Program-made: the position numbers and the translations under genes
Notes under the pieces: generated by a model
The model's database searches: none
Told to the model about the DNA's origin: nothing
Seen by the model: the letters and a program-made list of their open reading frames with translations, nothing else
Shown: positions 42,110-50,838 of the stretch, piece after piece
Numbering within the stretch: the stretch's first letter is position 1
How the letters are laid out: each line of letters begins with the position of its first letter
NCBI RefSeq assembly: GCF_017813355.1
Contig: NZ_JAGIYZ010000012.1
Location: forward strand, 1-64,000
Length of the DNA: 64,000 bases
Origin: Roseomonas nitratireducens
GTDB lineage: Bacteria > Pseudomonadota > Alphaproteobacteria > Acetobacterales > Acetobacteraceae
Direction of reading: 5' to 3'

Positions 42110-43152
42110 CCCGTGCGCCCGTGGCTCCGGGTGATGGCGAGGATGTCGTCGAACATGGCGCGCCCGTTGCGGCCGCGCCGCGTCATCTCGGCGATCCAGG
42201 CCTCGTAGACGGGCTGGACGGCGCGCGACCAGCGCTCCTTCTCCGCCGCGTCCACCTCGATGATCTCGTTGCCCTGGGATGCGCGCGTCGCGTCGATCGC
42301 GGGCTGGGTCTGGCTGTCCCAGATCTCGCCGAGGCGGCGGGCGAGCGGAACGCCCGAATCCGCGTCGATCACGGCCTTCAGGTCCGCCGGCAGGCGGTTG
42401 TAGGACCGCATCGACATCAGCGTCAGGATGCAGCCCTGGAACAGGCCGCCCGGCGGCTCGGTGTGGAACTTCGCCACCTCGTAGAAGCGGTAGGGCTGGG
42501 TGATCGCCCAGTTGATCAGCATGCCGTCCACCTGGCCGCGCGCCAGCGCCTCATAGACGCCGGGCAGCGGGATGCCGACGGGCGTGGCGCCGAGCGCGGT
42601 CACCGCCTCCCCGATCCAGCGGCCAGCGACACGCAGGCGCAGGCCGCGGAAATCCTCCAGCGTGCGGATCGGCTTGCGCGTGGTGTGCACCAGCGCGCGG
42701 TCGGTCGCGTTGATGGCGATGACCTTGATGCCGCGCAGCTCGTTGTCCGCCAGGTGCTTCTGCGCGTATTCCATCGCCGCCGGCGACTGCGTCAGCGACC
42801 GGCCGGTGTTGAGGAAGGGCAGTTCCAGCCCCTCGATGCCCATGAAGCGGCCCGGCGTGAAGCCCGGCACGGTCCAGATGATGTCGACGACGCCGTCCTC
42901 GAGCTGCTGCACAAGGTCGCGCGGCTGCCCGCCGAGCTGCATCGCCGGATAGACCTCGACCTTGATGCGGCCCTGGGACGCGGTCGCTATGCGTTCGGCC
43001 CAGCGATCGAGATGCATGGTGTGGTCGAGCGCGGTGGGCGAGGAGAAGGAATGCAGGCGGAAGGTGAATTGCGGCGTGCCCTGCGCATGGCCGAGCCCCG
43101 GCAGCGTCACGCCCGCGCCGGCCGCCGCCAGCAGATTGCGCCTGTTCAGCAT
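42106..43152 (-). CDS. dctP: TRAP transporter binding protein DctP
   Basis: 348 residues from ATG 43152, which has GGAGG five bases upstream; a GTG at 43164 is less likely. The signal peptide ends near LGHAQ-GTP. Mature features: VEVYPAMQLGGQPRDLVQQLEDGVVDIIWTVPGFTPGRF-type region near 70-105, DFRGLRLRVAGRWIGEA (about 168-184, the substrate-binding Arg), and VDGMLINWAITQPYRFYEV (about 210). It belongs to the longer DctP group. Ligand unknown. Confidence 0.92.
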   Translation of the reverse strand: MLNRRNLLAAAGAGVTLPGLGHAQGTPQFTFRLHSFSSPTALDHTMHLDRWAERIATASQGRIKVEVYPAMQLGGQPRDLVQQLEDGVVDIIWTVPGFTPGRFMGIEGLELPFLNTGRSLTQSPAAMEYAQKHLADNELRGIKVIAINATDRALVHTTRKPIRTLEDFRGLRLRVAGRWIGEAVTALGATPVGIPLPGVYEALARGQVDGMLINWAITQPYRFYEVAKFHTEPPGGLFQGCILTLMSMRSYNRLPADLKAVIDADSGVPLARRLGEIWDSQTQPAIDATRASQGNEIIEVDAAEKERWSRAVQPVYEAWIAEMTRRGRNGRAMFDDILAITRSHGRTG

Positions 43153-43391
43153 CCTCGCCTCCACTTCCCGCGGTCAGGAGGAGAGCGTGTCGCGAAACGG
43201 GCCGGAAGGGAAAGGGACTTTCTGCGCGCCGGACGCGCCCGCGGGACCTCGCGGCAATCGCGCTGCATCGGCGACAGGCAGCCGCGCCCAAGGAGCGGTC
43301 ACGCCGCCGCGTCGCGCGGCGCTGGCGTTCCATGCTGCCTCCCGCCGCCATAGGATTCCGCGAATCGTGGCAACGACGCGGCACGGAGGGA

Positions 43392-43682
43392 ATGCGGCGG
43401 GTGAACAACGAGGCTGACGGGACGGACGGGCACGGCAAGGCGCCGTCGCCCTACAGTTGGGAAGTCCGGCGGCTCGAGCTGCGGAAGCGCGAGCCCACGA
43501 CATGGCGCGATGTGTGGGACGCGCTGCAATACATCGCGGTCTCCCTCTCACCGGTGCCGCACTGGTTCCTGTTCGACAGCTGGTGGGCCTGGGGGCTGAC
43601 CCTGCCGATCCTGGGGGTCTTCGTCCTCGGCTTCATGCTCTACAAGGGCGCGCAGGTCGGGCCCGGGCGCGGCGACCGCTGA
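43392..43682 (+). CDS. Small 2TM-type membrane protein
   Basis: 96 residues from ATG 43392, preceded by GGAGGG. A charged N-terminal half (EVRRLELRKREPTTWRDVWD) is followed by two closely spaced hydrophobic segments (about 47-65 and 68-86) rich in Trp. HWFLFDSWWAWGLTLPILGVF resembles proteins of the 2TM-domain type. Function unknown. It is convergent with the racemase-like gene, 5 bp apart. Confidence 0.6.
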   Translation: MRRVNNEADGTDGHGKAPSPYSWEVRRLELRKREPTTWRDVWDALQYIAVSLSPVPHWFLFDSWWAWGLTLPILGVFVLGFMLYKGAQVGPGRGDR

Positions 43683-43687
43683 CCCCT

Positions 43688-44419
43688 TCAGCCGCGCAGA
43701 AGCGCGGCAAGCGCGGGGGAGAGGTCGAGGCTCGCCCGCCCCGCGCAGGCGGCGTAGGAGCCCGTGCGCGGCTTGGGCAGGCGGAGCGAGACCAGCATCT
43801 CCGCCATCCGCACGCCGCAGGCCATGCCATCCAGCAGCGCGACCGGCGCGCGCGCCTGCAGCAACCGGTCGAAGCCGGCCAGTGCCGCGCCGGCGAGCAC
43901 GACGGAATCCGCCCCCTGCGCGGCGAGGTCGGCGACCGCCGCCAGCACCTTCACGCCGACGCCTTCCGGGTCCGCCACCGCGTCATGTGGCGTCGCGCTC
44001 ACGCCCGCGAGCCCGGCGAGGCGGGAGGACAGCCCGTGCCGCGCGACCAGTTCGCGATAGGTCTCGATGCCGCCGAAGGTGACCAGGCCGAAGCGCCCGC
44101 CCACCATGCATCCCGCGAGGCAGGCGGCTTCCGTCATCCCGACCACCGGGCAGGGCATCATCTGCCGCGCGGCTTCGAGCGCCGTGTCGTGGCTGACCGC
44201 GAGCAGGCAGGCATCCACCTTCCCCGCATGCTCGGCCAGCAGTTCCAGCAGCGCATGCCCCGCGATCACGTTCTCGGCGCGGGAGGAGATGACGGCAGGG
44301 CCGAAGCGCGGCGTGGCGGGCACGATCTCGGTGCCCGGCGCCGCGGCGGCGCGCGCGGCGGCGGCGCAGGCCTCGGTGATCGCGGGCGTGGTGTTCGCAT
44401 TGGCGACGAGAAGGCGCAT
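43688..44419 (-). CDS. Asp/Glu/hydantoin racemase-like protein lacking both catalytic Cys
   Basis: 243 residues with the overall hydantoin-racemase pattern: MRLLVANANTT opening, PVVGMTEAA, GRFGLVTFGG, and a C-terminal RTGSYAACAG. In hydantoin racemases the two catalytic cysteines sit in ACFGDPG and LGCAGM. Here the matching stretches read AVSHDTA (about 74-80) and LAGAAL (about 174-179), with no Cys. Other cysteines exist (DACLL, PCPVVG, GMACG) but not at those places. It may be a subfamily with different chemistry. Its start overlaps the TauD-like stop (TGATG). Confidence 0.78.
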   Translation of the reverse strand: MRLLVANANTTPAITEACAAAARAAAAPGTEIVPATPRFGPAVISSRAENVIAGHALLELLAEHAGKVDACLLAVSHDTALEAARQMMPCPVVGMTEAACLAGCMVGGRFGLVTFGGIETYRELVARHGLSSRLAGLAGVSATPHDAVADPEGVGVKVLAAVADLAAQGADSVVLAGAALAGFDRLLQARAPVALLDGMACGVRMAEMLVSLRLPKPRTGSYAACAGRASLDLSPALAALLRG

Positions 44420-45339
44420 CAGCCGGGCTCCGCGACGGTACGGCGGGAATGTTCCATGGCGATGCGCAGCCGGCGGAATTCCTGCGGCGCATCGGGCGCA
44501 TCGGCGGGCGTCTCGGCGAGCGTCCGCCGCTTCCACACGATGTGCGGGTTGAACAGCAGCAGGTCGCCCGGCCGCGGTTCCAGCTTCAGCATCAGCGCCG
44601 GTTCGGCGCAGACGGAATCGAGCAGGTCGAAGGCGGGGCGCAGGCCGGCCGACAGCGGCGGCGCGCCGGGCTGCGGCAGCGTCGCCGCTTCCTCCACCGC
44701 GTGGCGCGTGTAGCGCGCGGCGAAGGCGCCCTCGGTCATGGTGAAGACGGCGCGCTCCACCGGCTCGCCGTTCTCGAGCAGCGGCGCGGGGGTGTAGAGT
44801 TCCCCCAGCGCGGCGCGGTCGCGGCGCATCACCTCGTTGTGCACCGCGCCGGCGGACACCAGGATATGCGCCGGCGCCTCCGGCCCATTGGCCAGGCAGA
44901 GCAGCGCGATCACGTCGCAGGCCTCGATGTGGAAGCGCGGCGGGCCGGACCCGGCCGCGCCCTCGGCCGGCGCGGGGCCGGTCAGACGCGCGACCGGCGC
45001 GGCGCTGGAATTCAGCGGCTTGCCGATCTGTTCGCCGAGCGCGAGCAGCGCCGCTTCCGCCGCCGCCGCGCCGTGCCGGTCGAAGGGCAGGCCGCGCAGC
45101 AGGCAGAAGCCGCGCCCGGTGTCGAGCCGCGCGACGACATCGGCGAGGATCGGCGCGAGGCGCGTGAGCGGCGGCACGGGCGCGGCCGCCTCCGTCGCCG
45201 TCAGCACCGCTTCCAGTTCCTCCGCTTCCTCCACGCCCACCGGCACCATCCAGTCGGCGGCGGTCAGGTCGGACGCGGTCCAGACGGCGGGGCCGGTCTG
45301 CGGCACGGGGCGCGGGCGGGGGCGGGTCGTGCTGCTCAT
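44419..45339 (-). CDS. TauD/TfdA-like dioxygenase with altered metal motif
   Basis: 306 residues. Fold markers of the Fe(II)/2-oxoglutarate TauD/TfdA group: GRGFCLLRGLPFDRHG (about 74-89), GEQIGKPLNSS (about 101), FHIEACDVIALLCL (about 135-148) and a late PGDLLLFNPHIVWKRRTLAE (about 258-277). In typical members these are FHTD--DVV-LLCL and NNHTVLHART, giving the His-Asp-His iron triad. Here the pair is H-x-E and the distal LH is WK, so two of three ligands differ. It may still bind metal differently, or not at all. First gene of an operon with the racemase-like gene. Confidence 0.75.
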   Translation of the reverse strand: MSSTTRPRPRPVPQTGPAVWTASDLTAADWMVPVGVEEAEELEAVLTATEAAAPVPPLTRLAPILADVVARLDTGRGFCLLRGLPFDRHGAAAAEAALLALGEQIGKPLNSSAAPVARLTGPAPAEGAAGSGPPRFHIEACDVIALLCLANGPEAPAHILVSAGAVHNEVMRRDRAALGELYTPAPLLENGEPVERAVFTMTEGAFAARYTRHAVEEAATLPQPGAPPLSAGLRPAFDLLDSVCAEPALMLKLEPRPGDLLLFNPHIVWKRRTLAETPADAPDAPQEFRRLRIAMEHSRRTVAEPG

Positions 45340-45443
45340 GTACCAAGGCTAGCACGCGGCGGGCGCGGGCGCGAAAGCGGGGGCCTTGCCCGCCCCGCGC
45401 ATCGGGTGGAGGCTTCGCACGCGCCTGCGACGGAGATGCGAGA

Positions 45444-46586
45444 ATGACCGAGTTCCCCGCCACCGACCTGCCCTTCGACGCCGAGGAGATCCTCGCGCGG
45501 CTGATGCGCTGGGCGGCCTGCGAGAGCCCGACCTTCGACGCGGCGGCGGTGAACCGGATGATGGACCTCGCGTCGCGCGACCTGGCGCTGATGGGCGCGC
45601 GGATCGACCGCATCCCGGGGCGGATGGGCCTTGGCGACTGCGTGCGCGCGCGCTTCCCGCATCCGGCGGGCGATGCCGCGCCGGGCATCTGCGTGATGGC
45701 GCACCTCGACACGGTGCATCCGGTCGGCACGCTGGCGAAGCTGCCGATCCGGCGGGAAGGCAACAAGTGCTACGGCCCCGGCATCCTCGACATGAAGGGC
45801 GGCACGGTCATCAGCGTGGAGGCGATGCGCCACATCCTCGCCGCCGGCATGGCGACGAAGCTGCCGGTGACCTTCCTGCTGACCAGCGACGAGGAGATCG
45901 GCAGTCCTTCCACGCGCGACATCATCGAGGCCGAGGCGGCGCGCAACAAATACGTGCTGGTGCCCGAACCGGCGCGGCCCGATGGCGGCGTGGTGACGGG
46001 CCGCTACGCCATCGCGCGCTTCAACCTGAAGACCACCGGGCGGCCTTCCCATGCCGGCGCGCGGCTTGCCGAAGGGCGCAGCGCGATCCGGGAGATGGCC
46101 AAGCAGATCATCGCCATCGAGGAGATGACGACCGACGACTGCACCTTCTCGGTCGGCGTGATCCATGGCGGGCAATGGGTGAACTGCGTCACCACCACCT
46201 GCGAGGCCGAGGCGCTGTCCATGGCCAAGCGGCAGGAGGACCTCGACGCCGGCGTGGCGCGGATGCTGGCGCTGCGGTCCTCGGCCAACGACGTGGCGCT
46301 GGAGGTCACGCGCGGCGTGACGCGCCCGGTGTGGGAGGCGGATGCGAAGGGCATGGCGCTGTTCGCGCATGCGCGGCGCATCGCCAACGCGATCGGCTAC
46401 GACATCAACCCGCAATCGAGCGGCGGTGGGTCGGACGGGAATTTTACCGGCGCGATGGGGGTGACGACGCTCGACGGGCTCGGCGTGCAGGGCGCGATGG
46501 CGCATACGCTCGAGGAGCACGTGCTGGTCGACAGCCTGGTGCCGCGGGCGAGGCTGATGGCGGGGCTGCTCGCCTCGCTCGACTGA
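45444..46586 (+). CDS. M20 metallopeptidase (CPG2/ArgE-like)
   Basis: 380 residues. Metal-site motifs in order: VMAHLDTVHPVG (about 89-100, His and Asp), GPGILDMKGGT (about 117, bridging Asp), TSDEEIGSP (about 148, general-base Glu and ligand Glu), VPEPARPDG (about 174, ligand), and the late TLEEHV (about 359, ligand His). The insert lid domain (about 190-300) contains GRPSHAGA. It resembles glutamate carboxypeptidase G2 and acetylornithine deacetylase, which cleave C-terminal or N-acyl amino acids. No signal peptide. It is divergent from the TauD-like operon. Confidence 0.92.
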   Translation: MTEFPATDLPFDAEEILARLMRWAACESPTFDAAAVNRMMDLASRDLALMGARIDRIPGRMGLGDCVRARFPHPAGDAAPGICVMAHLDTVHPVGTLAKLPIRREGNKCYGPGILDMKGGTVISVEAMRHILAAGMATKLPVTFLLTSDEEIGSPSTRDIIEAEAARNKYVLVPEPARPDGGVVTGRYAIARFNLKTTGRPSHAGARLAEGRSAIREMAKQIIAIEEMTTDDCTFSVGVIHGGQWVNCVTTTCEAEALSMAKRQEDLDAGVARMLALRSSANDVALEVTRGVTRPVWEADAKGMALFAHARRIANAIGYDINPQSSGGGSDGNFTGAMGVTTLDGLGVQGAMAHTLEEHVLVDSLVPRARLMAGLLASLD

Positions 46587-46593
46587 CGCGCGC

Positions 46594-49056
46594 TCAGAAG
46601 GCCATGCGCAGGCCGCCGCCGAAGCCCCATTCGGTGCCGGTGGTGTTCCACTGCCCGGCAAGGCCGCCATAGACGGCGATGCCGGCGGCGACGTCGGCCG
46701 CGATGCCCACGCGCCCGCTCAGCGAATCGCGGCCGCGGTTCTGGCCATAGACCGTCCAGGACCCGGCCTGCGGCACCTCGGCGAAGGCGGCGTCGATCCG
46801 GTGGTCGTCCTTGCTGCCGGCCAGCCAGTCGTGCTCGTAGCGCAGGCCCGCCATCGGGCGCAGCGTCGCGCCTCCGACGATCCAGTCCGTCGAGGCGGTG
46901 ACGCCGATGCCGGTGGCGAGGGAGTTCGCATCCGTGCCCCGGACGCGAAGGTTCAGAGAGCCCGCGCCCGTCTCGGTGAAGCCGTCCTGCCGGTGCTGCG
47001 CATAGGCGACGAGCAGTTCCGGCACGATGCGCAGGCCCGCGAAGCCGGTCCGGTAGCGGAGCGCCGCGGCGGCGTTCGCGCCATCCGCCCCGAAGCTCGA
47101 ACGCGCCTGGCGCGATATGCCGCCGACCGCGATGTTGCGCTCGGCGTCCACCTCGAAGCGGCTGTAGCCGACGAGGCCGACCGCCTGCCACGGGCCGAAG
47201 CCGTAGGTGCCGTAGAGGCCGGCGAACAGCGCCTCGCCCTCCAGCCGGCGGGAGGCGAATTCGAAGCCCGACAGGCGCTGCGCGCCGTAGCCGACGCTGA
47301 AGCCGACGACCGCGTCGGGCAGCACGCGCATCTCGATGCCGCTCTGCACGCCGCTGAGGCTGTAGTCGAAGCCGGCCAGGTCGGTCTGGCCGTTCAGGCT
47401 GCCGTTGACGCGGTAGGCATCCGCCCAGCTGCAGAAGCGCCCCTGCACCAGCCCGCCCCGGCCCTCGCAGGCGCCCGCGGCGTCGAGCGTGGCGATGCGG
47501 AACATGTCCAGCTGCTCGAGCGCCACGGTGGTGAAGGCGGCGTAGGATTCGCCCGACACCGCATGCAGCGCGGCGGTCGCTTCCGGGGTCGAGAGCCCCA
47601 GCATCTCCCGCGTGACGAGGTCGAAATCCGGGACGGCCGGCGCGGAGGATGCCGCGTAGGTGTCGAAGGTCGTGGCCTGGCTGACCAGGTTGCGCACGCC
47701 GTTCGTGACGCTGCTCGTCGCGAAGGGCAGTTGCACCGCGGTCAGGTTCGCCTGCGTCGGGGTGTAGGCCGCCGTGAAGTCGTAGAAGGCGAAGGAATCG
47801 CGCACCTCGGCGAAGCGGCCGGCGACGGTGCCGCCCTGCACGACGGTATAGGTCCGGCCGGCGACGGGGCGCGCGCCGGTGACGGCCGGCACGACCTGGA
47901 CGATGCCGCCGAGCGTGGCGGCGCCGGTGACGGCAAGCCGGCTCGCCTGCGCGCCGTCGAGCTGGATGCGCAGCGTCGCGCCGTCGGACTGGGTGTAGCT
48001 GCCCGCGGTCAGCGTGCCGAGCGGGTTGCCGGGGGAAACCGTGCCGCCCGGCAGCACCGACAGCGCGCCGAGCCTGCCCGTGCCGGTGACGAGGCCCGTC
48101 GCGCCCAGCACCCCGACCTGCGCGTTGGGCGAGGCGCCATCGGCGACGAGCGTGCCGCCGACCAGCACGGAGCCCTGCAGCACGCCGCTGGGCTCCACCA
48201 CCAGCGAAGCGCCCGAGGCGATGCTCGCCAGGGTGCCCACCAGCAGCGTCCCGCCGGACAGGCGCAGCACGCCGGCATTGACCTCGACGATGTCGAAGCG
48301 CGCGGTGGCGGAGGCGGATTGGGCGAGGCGCCAGTCCACGCCGTTCATCGACAGCCGGTCGAAGGGGCCGGAGAAGCCGCCGACGAACTGCCCGGACCCT
48401 GACAGGGTGACGACATCCTGGCCGGCCTCGTTGCCGAAGCCCGGCTGGCCCGCGCCGGCGACCGCCCGCAGCACGATGCCCACGACCTGCGAACCGTCGC
48501 CGAAATTCAGCGTGCTGTTGAGGCCGGCGAGCCGGATCGCGCCATCCGCGCCGATGATGTGGCCGGTGTTGTGCAGGGTGAAGTCCTGCGCCCGCGCGCT
48601 GACCAGCACGCCGATGCTGGAGGATTCGATGCGGCCCGAATTCTCGAGCACGGCGCCCACGGAGGTGGCGGCGTTGGTGAGCCCGATGCGCACGGCCGCG
48701 ACCGTGCCGCTGCCCTGCTGTGAGATCACGCCGAGATTGCGGATGACGAGGCCGCGGTCGCTCAGCGTCGATATCGCGGTATCGCCGATCGAGGAGATGG
48801 TGGCCCCGGCGGCGTTCTCGAACACCACCTGGCTGCCGCCGGCGATCATGCCGGAGATGCCGAGCGGAACCTCGATCAGGCCGAGGTTGCGGAAGAGGAC
48901 CGGGCCGCGGATGAAGGCGATGCCGTTCGCGTCGGTCGTGCCGGTGCAGGTGATGGTGCCGCTGCCGTCGTCGATGCAGTCCGCGCGCGCATCGGATGCG
49001 CCGTTCAGCAGCGAAACGACCGCCAGGGCGGCAGCGACAGGCACGTGACGACGCAT
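46594..49056 (-). CDS. Autotransporter with outer-membrane beta-barrel
   Basis: 820 residues. A signal peptide ends near DARA-D (about 25). The passenger (about 26-450) is a Gly/Ser/Val-rich parallel beta-helix type, with an early disulfide candidate (CIDDGSGTITC). It includes an autotransporter-associated repeat, LVGGTLVADG and LSVLPGGTVSPGNPLGTLT, usual just before the barrel linker. The barrel (about 550-820) has alternating strands and ends in LRMAF with the terminal Phe recognised by the BAM machinery. No protease triad is visible, so an adhesive or structural role is more likely. It faces the zinc-ribbon gene across 284 bp. Confidence 0.9.
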   Translation of the reverse strand: MRRHVPVAAALAVVSLLNGASDARADCIDDGSGTITCTGTTDANGIAFIRGPVLFRNLGLIEVPLGISGMIAGGSQVVFENAAGATISSIGDTAISTLSDRGLVIRNLGVISQQGSGTVAAVRIGLTNAATSVGAVLENSGRIESSSIGVLVSARAQDFTLHNTGHIIGADGAIRLAGLNSTLNFGDGSQVVGIVLRAVAGAGQPGFGNEAGQDVVTLSGSGQFVGGFSGPFDRLSMNGVDWRLAQSASATARFDIVEVNAGVLRLSGGTLLVGTLASIASGASLVVEPSGVLQGSVLVGGTLVADGASPNAQVGVLGATGLVTGTGRLGALSVLPGGTVSPGNPLGTLTAGSYTQSDGATLRIQLDGAQASRLAVTGAATLGGIVQVVPAVTGARPVAGRTYTVVQGGTVAGRFAEVRDSFAFYDFTAAYTPTQANLTAVQLPFATSSVTNGVRNLVSQATTFDTYAASSAPAVPDFDLVTREMLGLSTPEATAALHAVSGESYAAFTTVALEQLDMFRIATLDAAGACEGRGGLVQGRFCSWADAYRVNGSLNGQTDLAGFDYSLSGVQSGIEMRVLPDAVVGFSVGYGAQRLSGFEFASRRLEGEALFAGLYGTYGFGPWQAVGLVGYSRFEVDAERNIAVGGISRQARSSFGADGANAAAALRYRTGFAGLRIVPELLVAYAQHRQDGFTETGAGSLNLRVRGTDANSLATGIGVTASTDWIVGGATLRPMAGLRYEHDWLAGSKDDHRIDAAFAEVPQAGSWTVYGQNRGRDSLSGRVGIAADVAAGIAVYGGLAGQWNTTGTEWGFGGGLRMAF

Positions 49057-49285
49057 CGCTGCTTGCTCCCACAGGCGATCCCGGGGGCGGCGGGCGCGCC
49101 GCGCCGGACTTCATAAGCATGTGATGAGAAAGCCGACCAAATCGTTGATGCCGCGCAAAGCGCGCGGGGCGGGAGGCGCGCGGTCGCCCGCCTGCCGCCT
49201 TCCATCCAGGCACCGGCCGTCGCCGCCGGTGGCCGCTGGGAATGCGCGCCATTGTCGCTGAAGCCGCCGAAATTTCCCCAAATGG

Positions 49286-49315
49286 TTGAGATCGCTTGGC
49301 GGGCGGTGATAGCCT
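49286..49315 (+). promoter_or_regulatory. Possible promoter of the zinc-ribbon gene
   Basis: TTGAGA (49286-49291) and TAGCCT (49310-49315) are 18 bp apart, in the only A/T-richer part of the intergenic gap. This is a weak match to a vegetative promoter. Transcription would start near 49322 and the GGAGG ribosome site would lie within about ten bases. Confidence 0.3.
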
Positions 49316-49340
49316 CCGCGCGGAACAGGCGGAGGCGGGC

Positions 49341-49913
49341 ATGTCGGCGACCTACTACTGCTATTCCTGTTACGTCCAGTTGCCGGCCACGGCGACCTCG
49401 GGCGGCGTATGCAATGTCTGCCAGATGAAGATCGCGTCGAAGAACGCGCCTCAGCAGGGGGCGGTTCAGGTCGTCGTCTGGAACAACCTGCCTCAGACGG
49501 CGGCTTTCGTGCAGCCCGGCCGGGAGCCCGGCCTGACGCCGGAAGCCAACTACATCGACGAGGTCATGGCCTGCATCAACGATCACATCGGCGATACCGC
49601 CGGGACCAATTTCGGCGACCAGTACACGATCTGGAAGGGCGGCGGGACGCCGACGGTCGACTACCAGGGCACGCGGGCCGGCAGCGGCGCGACCTTCTGG
49701 ATCGACATCCAGGGCCAGGTCGGCGGCGGCGGCAGCAAGCGAAAGACCTACTGGCAGATCCTCGTGGAATGCGCGGGCACGCCGCCGCCGCGGGATAACG
49801 TGGTCAACGCCATCGCCGCGAGCCATGCCTCGAACGTCGCGAGCGGCAAGAGGACGCAGGTCGGCCAGCGCATCGTCATCGTGCGGGGCAACACGGTCGG
49901 CCGCCCCAACTGA
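49341..49913 (+). CDS. Unrecognised protein with an N-terminal zinc ribbon
   Basis: 190 residues from ATG 49341 with GGAGG just upstream. The N-terminus has two cysteine pairs, CYSC (7-10) and CNVC (24-27), spaced like a treble-clef or ribbon zinc site. The remaining 150 residues are Gly/Thr rich with strands (QVVVWNNLPQTAAF, FWIDIQGQVGG, YWQILVECAG) and helices (NYIDEVMACINDHIGD, NVVNAIAASHASNV). No signal peptide or membrane segment. I recognise no family. Codon use is ordinary. It is divergent from the autotransporter gene and isolated from other genes on its strand. Confidence 0.7.
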   Translation: MSATYYCYSCYVQLPATATSGGVCNVCQMKIASKNAPQQGAVQVVVWNNLPQTAAFVQPGREPGLTPEANYIDEVMACINDHIGDTAGTNFGDQYTIWKGGGTPTVDYQGTRAGSGATFWIDIQGQVGGGGSKRKTYWQILVECAGTPPPRDNVVNAIAASHASNVASGKRTQVGQRIVIVRGNTVGRPN

Positions 49914-50076
49914 AGCCGCCCGGGCCCAAGTCCCGGTCGCGATCTCACTCCCCCGCCATCGCGGTGTTCAGGCGCGCGAACCGGCGGCCCCCGAGGTGCG
50001 GGCATCTCTGCGCCACATCGACGCGTCGACGGGGCCGGCCTAGCCGCGCACCGGCGACGGCCCGGAACCCGCGACG

Positions 50077-50838
50077 CTACTTCCCCCCATCCACGCTCAG
50101 CACCTGCCCGTTGACGTAGTTCGCCATGGGGGATGCGAGGAACAGCACCGCGTTCGCGATGTCCTGCGCCTCCCCCAGCCGCCGCAGCGCGATCGACGCC
50201 AGCACGCGCGCCTGGCCTTCCGGGCCATAGGCGTCCCACTGCTTCGCGCTGGCGGGGTTCGAGAGGATCAGCCCGGGTGCGACGCTGTTCACGTTGATGC
50301 CGTACTGGCCCAGTTCGTGCCCGAGCTGCCGCGTCAGACCGACCAGCCCGTGCTTGGCGCTCGCATAGGCCTGGATGCCGGTGCGGGAGGGCTGCAGCCC
50401 GGCGCCGCTGCTGATGGTGACGATCCGTCCGCAGCCGGCGCGCTTCATCCCCGGCACGGCCGCCTGCGCCATGGCGAAGGTGGCGTGCAGGTTGATGGCG
50501 AAGATGTCGTGCCAGTCGCTCTCGGACACTTCCTCGATCGGGCGGCCGACCTGGCCGCGCACGCCGCCGGCGTTGCACACCAGCACGCCCACGGGGCCTT
50601 CGGACTTCGCCTCGACCTCCGCGATCCAGTGCTTCGCCGCGCCGGGGGCGGTCAGGTCGAAGGCGCTGGTGTGGATGGCGCCGGGATGGTCGGCGGTTTC
50701 CTCCAGCTCCGTCGCCGACAGGTCGCAGGCATAGACCTGCGCGCCGAGCGCGGCGAAGGACCGCGCGATGGCGCGGCCGAAGCCGTGCCCCGCACCGGTG
50801 ACGGCGACGGTCACGCCGGTGAAGTCGTATTCGCGCAT
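50077..50838 (-). CDS. SDR oxidoreductase (classical)
   Basis: 253 residues with an intact classical SDR set: cofactor TGAGHGFGRA (14-23), CNAGG (about 86), catalytic Ser in TISSGAG (about 139), YASAK with Tyr and Lys (about 152-156), and VNGQVLSVDGG at the end. Likely an NAD(P)-dependent alcohol or 3-oxoacyl dehydrogenase; substrate unknown. Its ATG overlaps the stop of the PanE-like gene (TGATG), making a two-gene operon that couples two redox enzymes. Confidence 0.92.
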   Translation of the reverse strand: MREYDFTGVTVAVTGAGHGFGRAIARSFAALGAQVYACDLSATELEETADHPGAIHTSAFDLTAPGAAKHWIAEVEAKSEGPVGVLVCNAGGVRGQVGRPIEEVSESDWHDIFAINLHATFAMAQAAVPGMKRAGCGRIVTISSGAGLQPSRTGIQAYASAKHGLVGLTRQLGHELGQYGINVNSVAPGLILSNPASAKQWDAYGPEGQARVLASIALRRLGEAQDIANAVLFLASPMANYVNGQVLSVDGGK

